Below are positions 33,587 to 42,451 of a stretch of DNA of 64,000 nucleotides, piece after piece; position 1 is the first letter of the stretch, and every line of letters begins with the position of its first letter. The position numbers and the translations under genes were made by a program. The DNA comes from Bacteroidaceae bacterium HV4-6-C5C (GTDB lineage Bacteria > Bacteroidota > Bacteroidia > Bacteroidales > Bacteroidaceae): assembly GCA_007896885.1 (NCBI GenBank), contig VOIU01000007.1, forward strand, positions 1-64,000, given 5' to 3'. A model generated the notes under the pieces. The model was not told the DNA's origin. It worked only from the letters and a program-made list of their open reading frames with translations, and ran no database searches.

Positions 33587-34423
33587 TTAGCCTGCTAAGG
33601 TTATTCCATTATCTGAAAGTAATATTAGGTGCTTCTTGTAAAGATCACCAACGCCTTTTTTAAAAGTCTTCTTGCTTACTCCAAATATCGCGTAAATATC
33701 TTCAGCAGGACTTTTATCATTCAAGGCTATGCGGCCTCCCTTATCTTTAATATAGTCCAATAAGGTCTTCGAAAAATCATCGACTTTTTCAAAGCCTGGT
33801 TTTTGTAGTATCAAATCTATCTTACCATCTTCACGGACTTGCTTTACATAAGCTTTAAGCCGCATACCGGTATGCAACGATTGGAATATCTCGTTCTCAT
33901 AAAGAAGTCCACTATAACTATTCTCAACAATAGCCTTGAAACCCAACGTAGTCTTTTGCCAAACAAGGATTTGGACCTCTTCTCCAGGTTGATAAGAAGG
34001 TTGGGATTTGGATAGATATCGTTCTACCTTTGCAGAAGCAACAATTCTATAACTATCATCATCAACGTGTGCATAAACAATATATTTCTCTCCTATTTGC
34101 ATTTTTTGCTTTTGCTCACGAAAAGGAACAAAAAGGTCTTTCATCAATCCCCAATTTAAGAAGGCACCATATTCATTAACCCAAGCTACTTCCAAATACG
34201 CAAACTGACCAACTTCTATCAACGGAGTTAGTGTAGTAGCAACGAGCCTTTCTTCATTATCGAGATAAATGAAAACGTTCAAATCCTGACCAATCTCGCA
34301 TTCTTCAGGCACATATCGTTTGGGTAGTAAGATCTCGCCATCCTCTCCTCCATCAAGATATATTCCAAAATCAACTTCTTTCACCACTTTCAACGTGTTG
34401 AACTTTCCTAAATCTATATTCAT
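33587..34423 (-). CDS. S1-like RNA-binding protein (CvfB/YitL type)
   Basis: A 278-residue cytoplasmic protein with tandem S1-like OB folds (about 1-65, 70-135 and 145-215; the first begins GKFNTLKVVKEVDFGIYLDGG) and a C-terminal winged-helix region (about 225-278, PAEDIYAIFGVSKKTFKKGVGDLYKK). This is the CvfB architecture. CvfB affects virulence-gene expression in Staphylococcus; the function in Bacteroides is not established. RNA binding is likely. Confidence 0.88.
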   Translation of the reverse strand: MNIDLGKFNTLKVVKEVDFGIYLDGGEDGEILLPKRYVPEECEIGQDLNVFIYLDNEERLVATTLTPLIEVGQFAYLEVAWVNEYGAFLNWGLMKDLFVPFREQKQKMQIGEKYIVYAHVDDDSYRIVASAKVERYLSKSQPSYQPGEEVQILVWQKTTLGFKAIVENSYSGLLYENEIFQSLHTGMRLKAYVKQVREDGKIDLILQKPGFEKVDDFSKTLLDYIKDKGGRIALNDKSPAEDIYAIFGVSKKTFKKGVGDLYKKHLILLSDNGITLAG

Positions 34424-34440
34424 AATCTTTTCGTTTGCGA

Positions 34441-34448
34441 CAAAGATA
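34441..34448 (-). promoter_or_regulatory. -7 element of the CvfB-like gene
   Basis: TATCTTTG on the minus strand, 18 bases upstream of the ATG. Confidence 0.5.
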
Positions 34449-34602
34449 TAGATAACCCCATAATTTTTACTTCAAAGCAGACTTTTTTTCTATTTAGATG
34501 AAAAGAGCACCGTCTAGATCACCCCAAAAAGCTTAGCAACTTTAAGCAATTTCCTATACCCGGATCTCTCCTGAACTCAACGGATTTTATTTGAATATTC
34601 TT

Positions 34603-34633
34603 TTTGATGTCTTAAAAAAACTATTTATCTTTG
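34603..34633 (+). promoter_or_regulatory. Promoter of the tRNA-Phe/tRNA-Pro pair
   Basis: TTTG (34603-34606), exactly 19 nt, TATCTTTG (34626-34633): a full consensus match 17 bases upstream of tRNA-Phe. Confidence 0.75.
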
Positions 34634-34650
34634 CAGCCGCAAACGAAAAA

Positions 34651-34723
34651 GGTGCCATAGCTCAGTTGGTAGAGCAAAGGACTGAAAATCCTTGTGTCCC
34701 CGGTTCGATTCCTGGTGGCACCA
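34651..34723 (+). tRNA. tRNA-Phe (anticodon GAA)
   Basis: A 73-nt cloverleaf. The acceptor GGTGCCA pairs with TGGCACC, the D-arm is GCTCAGTTGGTAGAGC, the anticodon GAA is at 34684-34686 in loop CTGAAAA, and the T-arm carries GGTTCGATTCC. The discriminator base is A723. CCA is not fully encoded (CC then T), so it is added after transcription. Confidence 0.97.
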
Positions 34724-34742
34724 CCTTCTTCTCTTGAAGAAT

Positions 34743-34815
34743 CGGAATGTAGCGCAGTTGGTAGCGCACTACGTTCGGGACGTAGGGGTCGGGCGTTCGA
34801 ATCGCCTCATTCCGA
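34743..34815 (+). tRNA. tRNA-Pro (anticodon CGG)
   Basis: A 73-nt cloverleaf. The acceptor CGGAATG pairs with CATTCCG, the D-stem is GCGC/GCGC, the anticodon stem CTACG/CGTAG holds loop TTCGGGA with anticodon CGG, and the T-loop is TTCGAAT. CCA is not encoded. It lies 19 bases after tRNA-Phe, in one transcript. Confidence 0.96.
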
Positions 34816-34854
34816 CATAAGGAGCTTAACTTTTATCAAGTTAAGCTCCTTATG
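34816..34854 (+). terminator. Perfect 17-bp hairpin after the tRNA genes
   Basis: CATAAGGAGCTTAACTT (34816-34832) is perfectly complementary to 34838-34854, with loop TTATC. It starts one base after the tRNA-Pro discriminator, so it can act as terminator and as a 3'-processing boundary. Confidence 0.8.
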
Positions 34855-34991
34855 TTTACCAAGCCACCCTTCATCGAAAACAGATCTTTAAATGATCAGA
34901 AGCAAGATCATTCTCTTGTGTAAAGCTATAAATAATCACTCCGAAATGCTGAGGTATTGCAAACTTCTTACTAAAGGACTTACATTGCTGA

Positions 34992-35079
34992 ACCGTAGTC
35001 CTTTGGTTCCTGTACCGAAGCCCTATGGTTCGCGTAGCAAAGCCCTACGGTTTGAAAACCAAAGGGCTACGGTTTCCGA
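34992..35079 (+). repeat. Four-unit tandem array with an exact 22-bp period
   Basis: Units start at 34992, 35014, 35036 and 35058, each 22 bp. The cores are ACCGTAGTCCTTTGGTT, ACCGAAGCCCTATGGTT, AGCAAAGCCCTACGGTT and ACCAAAGGGCTACGGTT. Each core is quasi-palindromic; the reverse complement of unit 1 matches unit 4 at 15 of 16 bases. No spacers separate the units. Confidence 0.75.
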
Positions 35080-35212
35080 TAGATAAGAAAGCCGGCGGAT
35101 ATGCTTTGAAAGAAGTACGAAAGTCATAATACTACTTCATATTTCAGCTATAACAGGAAGATGATCCTCGAATGAGATTGTTTGAATGGAGGCTCTATCA
35201 TTCAAATCAAAA

Positions 35213-35254
35213 GATAAAAATAGAGCGTGGACCGATTAGTTAGCCCACGCTCTA
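35213..35254 (-). terminator. Terminator of the six-hairpin glycosidase operon
   Basis: TAGAGCGTGG (35221-35230) pairs with CCACGCTCTA (35245-35254), and the minus strand continues into TTTTTATC. It lies about 20 bases after the DUF4450 stop. Confidence 0.85.
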
Positions 35255-35272
35255 CCTCTAATATATCTAATC

Positions 35273-38200
35273 TTAGCGTTGAAGAGTAATACCCATCAAT
35301 CCGATTACAACATCATTAGAAGAGGTTTCAATCACTAAATGTGATAATTTCTTTTCTGCATTAAGAGGCAACTCTAATAAGATGGCGGCACCGCCATCAA
35401 CCATTTGAGTAACACCGGGATAACCTAACTCTTTACCAAAATTATTACTGATTTCGCCTGTTTTGAGTCTCAACCGATATAATGTCGGTGCATGCCGGTT
35501 GAATGCAAGTCCGTCCTCAAAGTACAACTGTTCTATGGGTGCCCAATTCGTAGGATTAACCAACGGGAGGCATGAAGACGAACCATCTTTATAATAGACC
35601 CGTATCGTCCCATTTGCGATATGGGACTGCATGTGGTTTGTACTGCCTGCCATCAACAAATATGCCCGTGAAGCCTTTCCCTTAAGAGGTAAGCTTATGC
35701 TGTCAGGATAATTATCCCATAAACTGGTAAAGGCAATATTCCGCCCTGTTGCAGGGGTACGGAAAGGAATACCCAGCTTGGTATCAATCTTTCCATTGCG
35801 CACTGCGGCACGTAACCCGGAATCATCAATTTCAGCAGTTGTCAACGGATGACACCATTCACCGATACCTTGTACAGGAATCTGCAACGTGGTATAAGGA
35901 GAGCGTGGTGAAAGGTATTTATTATTAAAAATATCCGTTACTGACGAATTGAAAAATTTATCTAAAACAACGGGTTCACACTTAGCTGACACGACATGAG
36001 CAAATGCCGGTTCATCAGGTACCCCACGGGGGACGAACTGATGCTTTTGCGCGGGCTGTACATGAGCAAAATTCGGTTCGACAGGCACACTGTCAAGCTG
36101 CTTACCTACATTATCTACCGCTTTCCACCATCGCATCTGCCCTTGTTTCATCGGTTCGAAACGAATGGGAGCTTTGTCCGAAAGGTATCCGGATGCAGGT
36201 CTCACCCCACCTTGGTCAGAGTTTGCATTAAGGCGCAGGCTTTCACCACCCCACCGGATAGAGATATCTAGTCTTTGATCGGCATTTGCCGGAACAATCA
36301 CCGATAATACCGGATGGCCGATAGACTGATCAAGAATCTTCCATTCGGCTGGCTGCCCGTTGACTAATAATTCCGCAACCTGTGAAGACTGTGCAGGGAA
36401 TTGCAGTTCAAGGGTACGTACGGCACTCAAACGGTGAGTTATGATGTAAGAAGAAGAATCCACTGCTTTTTTAAAGTCAAAATCAATATCCGGAGTATGC
36501 AGAGAAGCATATTTCCAATCACTCGGGAAACCGGGTTTCACCAGCAAGCACCCGTTCATGGCATCCGGTAGTATTCCGTATAGACCTTGGATCAAAACTC
36601 GGGAAGCAACACCAATGGGATCGCCAAAGTCACGATAACACTCTCCGCGGGCTGCATCATAGAAACTTATCTGCCCGAAGTTACCCGGACTCTCTCCCAG
36701 ATACATCCCATCCAATAAAGAGCTCTTCAGTAGTTTAAATCCTGAATCGGCACGTCCCGCCTGGAAGTAAGCCAGCGAAGTATGCATCACTTCGGCAAAA
36801 GCCACATTATTAATACTCCAGGAATAGGGCAACCAATTTGTAGTGGAAACCGTTGCATAACCTTCATCTTTTAAGCCTTCTCCACGAACCGGGATATGCG
36901 GAATATCCGTATCCACATAATTTGTAGCCTGATAAGCTTGAAAAGGATCGGCAGCATCGCTATCGAGAGCATGATATATAGTCCATACCGCCGCACTTTC
37001 GTGCAAACGCTTCTTTCCCATGAAATCCTGAAACTCCGCCCAGTGTCCTTTCTCCGGCATCCAAAGTCGTTTGTTTAATGCGCTCAGTATCTTATCCGCT
37101 TCTTGTTTGTAGGGAGTGGGGTCTTCACCAATCTTCGATGCAATCATCGCAGCCAACTTGTTTGCACGATAATTATATGCCGAAGAATGAGTCACCGCCC
37201 CGCTATTATAATAAAGTGCATCACTAGCCCATATACATGCATATCCATCGTATAAACCGTCGTTATCGGGATCAAAGTTTCGTTTTTCCCAAGCTAAATG
37301 TAGCTTTAGCACTGGCCACATTTTACGGGCATAATCCAAATCTCCCGTCCAGTTGAAATGCCACAACAACTCATCAATATAACAGAGATTCATATCATAA
37401 TGATGCATCTGATCGTTGCGATTGGAATTACGGCAGATATAACCGTCACTATACATGGGGGTCCCCCACTTCTTTTCCGAACGAGCCATAGCCAAAGCCG
37501 AATCTTGTGCCGGATGAGGAATAGTATTCGGGACATTAGTTACCTGACTGGCTGCATAAGCATCAAAATGCGTGCGGGCTCTATCATGCCAACCCAACAC
37601 ATCACCAGTATAGGCAGCACGCCAACCATTCAGAGGCATACGCCAACCAATAGCCCCATGCAACCAGACTTGCTCGTCCCATATCCCGTCGGCAGCAACA
37701 GCAAGTGTACCACCAAGAGTATTGAAGTAAGGATCGGGTGTTGTGATTTGGATACGCGAAGCCAACTCACTGCGAGCTGCTTCCGATTTATCAAAAAGAC
37801 GTGCTCCCTCCAGAGCCGAAGGAATATTCAAAGAATAGTCGCGCACCAATACATAGAATACTTTTGGCAAAGTCACCCCTGAAGGCGACGGTGATACAGA
37901 TTTCTTTCCTTTCTTAGCTTCCACCGAAGAAGAAGGTTTCTCATTTAAAAGTAAATCATAAGTCTGCATCATTTTAGGATGCTCCGGAGCATCAAAGCAA
38001 CCCGGAGGGTCTGCTCCCATATCACCATTGCGACTCAGTTTCGATAAGCGGATTTCAGATAAGGCACAGCGTATAGATGAACCTTCAGGCATATTGAGAG
38101 CTGTTATCTTCCAAATCCCGGCATCTTCATCCGGTAGCGCCAAAGCTACAATATTTAGTTCCGCCCGATCTCCCCATGCCGGGTCTTTCACGCTATAGAC

Positions 38201-38590
38201 ACGTTTCCCGGCAATGTAACGAGCTTCACACCAAGCTGCAGAATCTAAAGCAATTGAAGCACCATTCTTAAGACATAACCGGAAACTCAGGTTGCGACTG
38301 TTCTTTTTATCGTATACCGCAAAGATGGGACGATCGCTTGTTTCCACGCGAAAGGCGGTGTGACTCCCATATAAAGCACGGGTGTAGCGATTCTTCCCAT
38401 TGATACAAACAAAGCCATCGCCTTCGGGGCGATACTGCAATGTCCGCTTACTCCCACGTTTATGGTCATTGAAAGAAGTCGATTCGATAAGATCACCTGC
38501 TCCCTGGGGCTTATTCGCTTTGACAGCATACTGCCCGAATAAGTCCACAGAAAGCAGAAATAAAACTATTAAGACAAAGAGTTGTTTCAT
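35273..38590 (-). CDS. DUF4450 protein with a six-hairpin glycosidase domain
   Basis: A 1105-residue secreted protein with a signal peptide (MKQLFVLIVLFLLSVDLFGQ). Residues about 30-230 look like the N-terminal DUF4450 beta domain. About 280-720 resembles an (alpha/alpha)6-barrel glycosidase (GAIGWRMPLNGWRAAYTGDVLGWHDRA, WHFNWTGDLDYARKMWPVLK, FDPDNDGLYDGYACIWASDALYYNSG), with acidic residues that could be catalytic. A C-terminal beta region (about 730-1105) may bind carbohydrate. I know no assigned activity. It is 31 bases after the GH65-like gene, in the same operon, inside a pectin/rhamnose locus, so a periplasmic exo-glycosidase acting on pectic side chains is a reasonable guess. Confidence 0.75.
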   Translation of the reverse strand: MKQLFVLIVLFLLSVDLFGQYAVKANKPQGAGDLIESTSFNDHKRGSKRTLQYRPEGDGFVCINGKNRYTRALYGSHTAFRVETSDRPIFAVYDKKNSRNLSFRLCLKNGASIALDSAAWCEARYIAGKRVYSVKDPAWGDRAELNIVALALPDEDAGIWKITALNMPEGSSIRCALSEIRLSKLSRNGDMGADPPGCFDAPEHPKMMQTYDLLLNEKPSSSVEAKKGKKSVSPSPSGVTLPKVFYVLVRDYSLNIPSALEGARLFDKSEAARSELASRIQITTPDPYFNTLGGTLAVAADGIWDEQVWLHGAIGWRMPLNGWRAAYTGDVLGWHDRARTHFDAYAASQVTNVPNTIPHPAQDSALAMARSEKKWGTPMYSDGYICRNSNRNDQMHHYDMNLCYIDELLWHFNWTGDLDYARKMWPVLKLHLAWEKRNFDPDNDGLYDGYACIWASDALYYNSGAVTHSSAYNYRANKLAAMIASKIGEDPTPYKQEADKILSALNKRLWMPEKGHWAEFQDFMGKKRLHESAAVWTIYHALDSDAADPFQAYQATNYVDTDIPHIPVRGEGLKDEGYATVSTTNWLPYSWSINNVAFAEVMHTSLAYFQAGRADSGFKLLKSSLLDGMYLGESPGNFGQISFYDAARGECYRDFGDPIGVASRVLIQGLYGILPDAMNGCLLVKPGFPSDWKYASLHTPDIDFDFKKAVDSSSYIITHRLSAVRTLELQFPAQSSQVAELLVNGQPAEWKILDQSIGHPVLSVIVPANADQRLDISIRWGGESLRLNANSDQGGVRPASGYLSDKAPIRFEPMKQGQMRWWKAVDNVGKQLDSVPVEPNFAHVQPAQKHQFVPRGVPDEPAFAHVVSAKCEPVVLDKFFNSSVTDIFNNKYLSPRSPYTTLQIPVQGIGEWCHPLTTAEIDDSGLRAAVRNGKIDTKLGIPFRTPATGRNIAFTSLWDNYPDSISLPLKGKASRAYLLMAGSTNHMQSHIANGTIRVYYKDGSSSCLPLVNPTNWAPIEQLYFEDGLAFNRHAPTLYRLRLKTGEISNNFGKELGYPGVTQMVDGGAAILLELPLNAEKKLSHLVIETSSNDVVIGLMGITLQR

Positions 38591-38620
38591 TCTTCTACAA
38601 AATAATCAGCTATAAGTCCG

Positions 38621-40774
38621 CTAAGGTATAGGTTGCAAACCTTCCCAACGTACATCCCATTTTCCGTCTTTAGGAAATCCGGGATTCTTCTCTTTACATC
38701 CGTCCCATCCGGCGCACATCATAGCGACAGCTGTCAACAGTCCACCGTTACCGGGAAGATAAATACGCAGACGTTCATCTTGGTAGTTGTGACCACTAAT
38801 GAGGTAAGTATTGGTCCGTTTGTCCATCAACAAAGCACCAACCGCCTTTTCCGGTTCACCTAGACGCGCTGCATTCATTGCTGTCATCGGATAATCCCAA
38901 CCCCATGTCTGATCCCAATTCCAATTATCCCATATCCAGTGAAGGGTGTTTTTCATGTAGTCGGGACGGGTTTGATTTGTCAACGGCAAGATGCCAACAG
39001 CTCCAAGCACAGCCATGTGATCGGATGTAAAGCGAACATCTTTGTAAGTATCCAACGCCGTTTCAGCCGCAAGATATAAATGATCCTCATTATAAGCAAG
39101 AGGAGACATCTTAGCTATCATTTCATCCCAAGCTTTGAGACGTGGTTCACCGGAGCGCTCACGCCATTTCTGTGCAACTTCCAATGCAAAATGCCAGTAG
39201 GAAAGTTCAAACGGCGGATTTACGGTCTCAGACGCACGAAGTGTTTCCTGAGCAGGGATTGCACCTTTCAATATATAACGATCATTAGCTTTATCGTAAG
39301 TGGCAAAAGAATACATGAATTCGGCAGTCTCTTGTATCAACCGGTTATATTTCTTCAATATCTTCTCAGAAGGATTTGAGCGATAAAGTAATTCGGCAAG
39401 ATAGATTAAATGTGGCTGTTGCCAGATTAAGAAACTGCCGACCTTTGAAGGAGCTTCCAAACCGCTTGGATCTGTCATCTTCATCCAACGTACCCCATCA
39501 AATCCCTGACGCTTCGCAATTCCACGGGCAATTGGTTCCACCGTTTCATACCATTTTAGTGTGCGGTCGAGCAGCTTCCCATGCTTCCAAAGTGGTTGCC
39601 ATGCCTGATGCCACCAAATCATTTCGAGGTGGAACTTACCAAACCATGAGTTGTAAGTCAATCCAGTCTCCTGTGGAGGTGTAGTTCCCGCACTTTGTAT
39701 AGCCAAAAGATACTGGCTTTGTACGACTCTACGCTCTAGTTCTTTTGCTCGTGGATCGGTACAATGAGAGAAATCAACTGCGGCACCGTTTTTCCAGAAA
39801 GCAGTCCAATAGTTGGCAGAAGCGTTTGCCGTAACAGCAAAAGACGGTAACGAAGGAGTTGAAGATTGTACAACCGCTTTTGATTTAGCAGCTCCCAATA
39901 TAGGGTTATATGCCGAAAACTGGCAAGAAAAAGCAATTCTATCACTAGATGGAGTCAATACAAAATAGTTCTTAGACTTTTCTTTAAGCACAGCCTTACC
40001 TTCCCACCGGATGGTAACATAATATGTTGTAGCATCAAGCACACGCTTTATTACAACTCCCGAAGCACTTTGCGCTATGATCTCGGAAGAGTGTTTATCG
40101 TTAGCATTCCAGTCACACGCGTCATCACTGTGCCCGCCTGTCGGATAAGGGAACTGGAATTTGATCCCTGTATGTGATTTGGATGTCACACTGGCTGATA
40201 TCATATCCATTTGGGGATGACATACGGTAGCCACATCGAAGGTATAACCCTTCCACACAAAGTGACTGTTGACAACGCCCTTCCACAGATTTAAGACCTG
40301 GTCAATGCTTTTGATGTCGGAAGCTTTAGCCTGATCACCAAGCTCCAAACCGACAATGCCCAGATGCAATCGATGCGAGTTAGCACGAAGCCAGTTGGCT
40401 GCATCATGAGGTCTACCCGGCTCATTAAACTGTACGGAATAAGGTTCTTTGCGGCCTCTACCGAAATCATAATCTTTCAGCGCATCATCGGGTACAAAAT
40501 GATCCGGATTGGCAAAACTGTGCCATCCCCATTGAGATTGTGTGCCAAGAGGTACACCTTCTTTGTATATCTCAGGAAAAGTTTGTAAACCGGTTGCATC
40601 CACTGTATACGCAAATTCACCATTACCCACCGAAAGAGAAGATAAACGTTCAAAAGCCTTCACATGAGGATTATGACGGGTTACCAGCGCTTCACGATCT
40701 ATCGGAGCCTGCTTATTTGCACCATACGCAATAAGAGCAATAAATGAGAAAAGAGATAGAAAGACTTTTTTCAT
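38621..40774 (-). CDS. Six-hairpin (GH65-like) glycosidase
   Basis: A 717-residue secreted protein with a signal peptide (MKKVFLSLFSFIALIAYGA). Residues about 40-300 form a beta-sandwich-like N-domain (ERLSSLSVGNGEFAYTVDATG), and about 330-690 an (alpha/alpha)6 barrel. The segments GLTYNSWFGKFHLEMIWWHQAWQPLW and LDTYKDVRFTSDHMAVLG resemble distant GH65-type proteins. The activity is not known to me and GH65 membership is tentative. It is the first gene of a two-gene operon with the DUF4450 gene and has a promoter carrying the same upstream motif as both susC genes, which ties it to the locus regulator. Confidence 0.72.
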   Translation of the reverse strand: MKKVFLSLFSFIALIAYGANKQAPIDREALVTRHNPHVKAFERLSSLSVGNGEFAYTVDATGLQTFPEIYKEGVPLGTQSQWGWHSFANPDHFVPDDALKDYDFGRGRKEPYSVQFNEPGRPHDAANWLRANSHRLHLGIVGLELGDQAKASDIKSIDQVLNLWKGVVNSHFVWKGYTFDVATVCHPQMDMISASVTSKSHTGIKFQFPYPTGGHSDDACDWNANDKHSSEIIAQSASGVVIKRVLDATTYYVTIRWEGKAVLKEKSKNYFVLTPSSDRIAFSCQFSAYNPILGAAKSKAVVQSSTPSLPSFAVTANASANYWTAFWKNGAAVDFSHCTDPRAKELERRVVQSQYLLAIQSAGTTPPQETGLTYNSWFGKFHLEMIWWHQAWQPLWKHGKLLDRTLKWYETVEPIARGIAKRQGFDGVRWMKMTDPSGLEAPSKVGSFLIWQQPHLIYLAELLYRSNPSEKILKKYNRLIQETAEFMYSFATYDKANDRYILKGAIPAQETLRASETVNPPFELSYWHFALEVAQKWRERSGEPRLKAWDEMIAKMSPLAYNEDHLYLAAETALDTYKDVRFTSDHMAVLGAVGILPLTNQTRPDYMKNTLHWIWDNWNWDQTWGWDYPMTAMNAARLGEPEKAVGALLMDKRTNTYLISGHNYQDERLRIYLPGNGGLLTAVAMMCAGWDGCKEKNPGFPKDGKWDVRWEGLQPIP

Positions 40775-40813
40775 GGTTAAAACATTGCTATTTTAGAATT
40801 TATATCGATTTTA

Positions 40814-40863
40814 CAAAGATAAATCATACATTCCGCCAACAATCTGTTAATATTGACAGAAAA
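40814..40863 (-). promoter_or_regulatory. Promoter of the glycosidase operon with the TTTTCKGTCAAWA motif
   Basis: On the minus strand: TTTTCTGTCAATA (40851-40863), 29 nt, then the -7 box TATCTTTG (40814-40821). The motif matches 11 of 13 bases of the one before both susC genes, at the identical 29-nt distance. Confidence 0.65.
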
Positions 40864-41026
40864 CATTAGTGATTTGTTCTTCAAAAATACCAATTACTAA
40901 ATATCCAATGCAATAGGCTTTCAGCCTTGAACCGAATAGCTTCTCTTATCATCAGATAAAATTGTATTTAGCTTATCTTAATACCCCATTAAGAGCACAT
41001 ATATCCTGAAAAGATCAGAATTTAAA

Positions 41027-42364
41027 TCAGAACTTAACCAGGCTATTCAGGTAGACTTCCACATTGGTATAATCTTTTGATAAGCCAAAGATAGAACCAT
41101 CAGAAGGATCTTGAGGATTTAAGTGATGCTTTTTTTCCCAAGAATCAGGCATACCGTCTCCATCTGTATCCTGTAAGGCCTTACCTTTCTTCAATACAGG
41201 CCATCCGCCGACATCCTCTTGAGAGTTAATAATCCCGTTTTTACCGAATGTGCCGATACCTTTACGCACCTGGCGTATCACTTCACGATCATAAGAGTCA
41301 CGTGAGAAACTACATCCTACGGATTTTAAAACCCGATGATAAGCTACAGCCGGAGAGTCTTCATTTATTGCTTCAAAAGGGAAAGGTTTATCCACCAGAC
41401 AATCTTCCGGATTAAGAGATTTATGGGAGCTATCAGATGAAGCTACAGCATGAAATTCACCAATTGCATGGCGATTATCTTCTGTTACTTTCTTATCGCC
41501 AACCATGACATTACCACTAATAAAATAACGGCCGGTTCCATCTTCAGCCACATCCAACAAACGATGATGCTCTGATGCTGGTCCCGGTTTGTAGTAGTTG
41601 TCCACAATATTGATCTCTCCGTGATGCCCACCGCCATAAGCCGATTTAAATCCCCAGTTGTATATGACGTTATTACGATAATCCACCCATTTGGTTCCAT
41701 CCACCGATGCAAACCGTGGATTACGACTGGAGTTATTAGCTAACATGTTGTGATGAAAGGTTGCTTTATATCCACCCCATATACCGCCAAAACCATGTTT
41801 TCCTTTAGTATGCACGGAGTTATTCAGACTATGAGTGACTAAGCACCATTGAACGGTCAGGTTTTCTGTTTTATAAATAGACAAACATTCATCAATACTC
41901 CAGCTTGAAGTCAAGTGATCTAATATTACGTTCTTCTGCCCATAACGTCCACCACCTATACCGTCACTATCTATATGATGATGATCACCAACACGCACCC
42001 GAATGTAACGTACAATCACATTATTGGCATTAACCACCATCGGATAATCTTTTAAGCAGATACCTTCCCCGGGAGCTGATTGACCGGCTATAGTAATACT
42101 GTCATTATTAATACGCAAAGGCGATTTCAGTTCAATCGTACCATCAACTGCAAAGACAATGGTGCGTGCACCTTGAGCCTCAACCGCTTCACGCAGGCTA
42201 CCTGCACCGCTATCGTTTAGATTGCGGACGGTGAACACTACTCCTCCACGTCCACCGGAAGTATACTTTCCATATCCTTCCGCCCCGGGAAATGCAAGCT
42301 GTTGAGCTTGCAAGCCGCTTGATAAAAGTGCGATCAATACAGCTATAAAGAAAGATCTTTTCAT
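41027..42364 (-). CDS. Pectate lyase, PL1 family
   Basis: A 445-residue secreted right-handed beta-helix lyase that cleaves alpha-1,4-polygalacturonate by beta-elimination. A signal peptide (to LQAQ, residue 21) is followed by AFPGAEGYGKYTSGGRGG and the PL1 pattern VRYIRVRVGDHHHIDSDGI. The catalytic Arg lies in SSRNPRF (R214/R217). Calcium-ligand acids are in the helix (DHLTSSWSIDECLS), and a C-terminal DTDGDGMPDSWE loop resembles a dockerin-type Ca2+ site. It follows susD1 after a hairpin that may reduce read-through. Its unsaturated products are substrates for a GH105 enzyme such as the one at 58233. Confidence 0.9.
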   Translation of the reverse strand: MKRSFFIAVLIALLSSGLQAQQLAFPGAEGYGKYTSGGRGGVVFTVRNLNDSGAGSLREAVEAQGARTIVFAVDGTIELKSPLRINNDSITIAGQSAPGEGICLKDYPMVVNANNVIVRYIRVRVGDHHHIDSDGIGGGRYGQKNVILDHLTSSWSIDECLSIYKTENLTVQWCLVTHSLNNSVHTKGKHGFGGIWGGYKATFHHNMLANNSSRNPRFASVDGTKWVDYRNNVIYNWGFKSAYGGGHHGEINIVDNYYKPGPASEHHRLLDVAEDGTGRYFISGNVMVGDKKVTEDNRHAIGEFHAVASSDSSHKSLNPEDCLVDKPFPFEAINEDSPAVAYHRVLKSVGCSFSRDSYDREVIRQVRKGIGTFGKNGIINSQEDVGGWPVLKKGKALQDTDGDGMPDSWEKKHHLNPQDPSDGSIFGLSKDYTNVEVYLNSLVKF

Positions 42365-42406
42365 GTTTCAAATCTATATTATCGTTTGTATAGAGTACCT
42401 CTTAAC

Positions 42407-42440
42407 ATAGAAGGTGACCATTTCCATAGTCACCTTCTAT
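42407..42440 (-). terminator. Hairpin between susD1 and the pectate lyase gene
   Basis: ATAGAAGGTGAC (42407-42418) pairs perfectly with GTCACCTTCTAT (42429-42440) around a 10-nt loop, 12 bases after the susD1 stop. No long T-run follows on the minus strand, so it may be an attenuating or mRNA-protecting hairpin rather than a full terminator. Confidence 0.7.
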
Positions 42441-42451
42441 CTCATTATCAA

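Larger units (their letters stand above)
34855..35272. other. Gap between the tRNA hairpin and the DUF4450 gene
   Basis: No supported gene. It holds a four-unit 22-bp array (34992-35079) and the terminator of the glycosidase operon (35213-35254). A 64-codon frame through the array (34892-35086) is read as an artefact of the repeat. Confidence 0.6.

Noticed and set aside
34992..35079. CRISPR array
   Set aside because: Units are contiguous 22-mers that diverge from each other; there are no spacers and no cas genes.
34892..35086. 64-codon frame ending FENQRATVSDR
   Set aside because: It runs through the 22-bp array, whose 4 units explain the frame; no promoter, start signal or domain supports it.
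42369..42376. TAGATTTG as a promoter for the pectate lyase gene
   Set aside because: It matches TAnnTTTG but lies only 5 bases from the ATG, so a transcript would start inside the gene.
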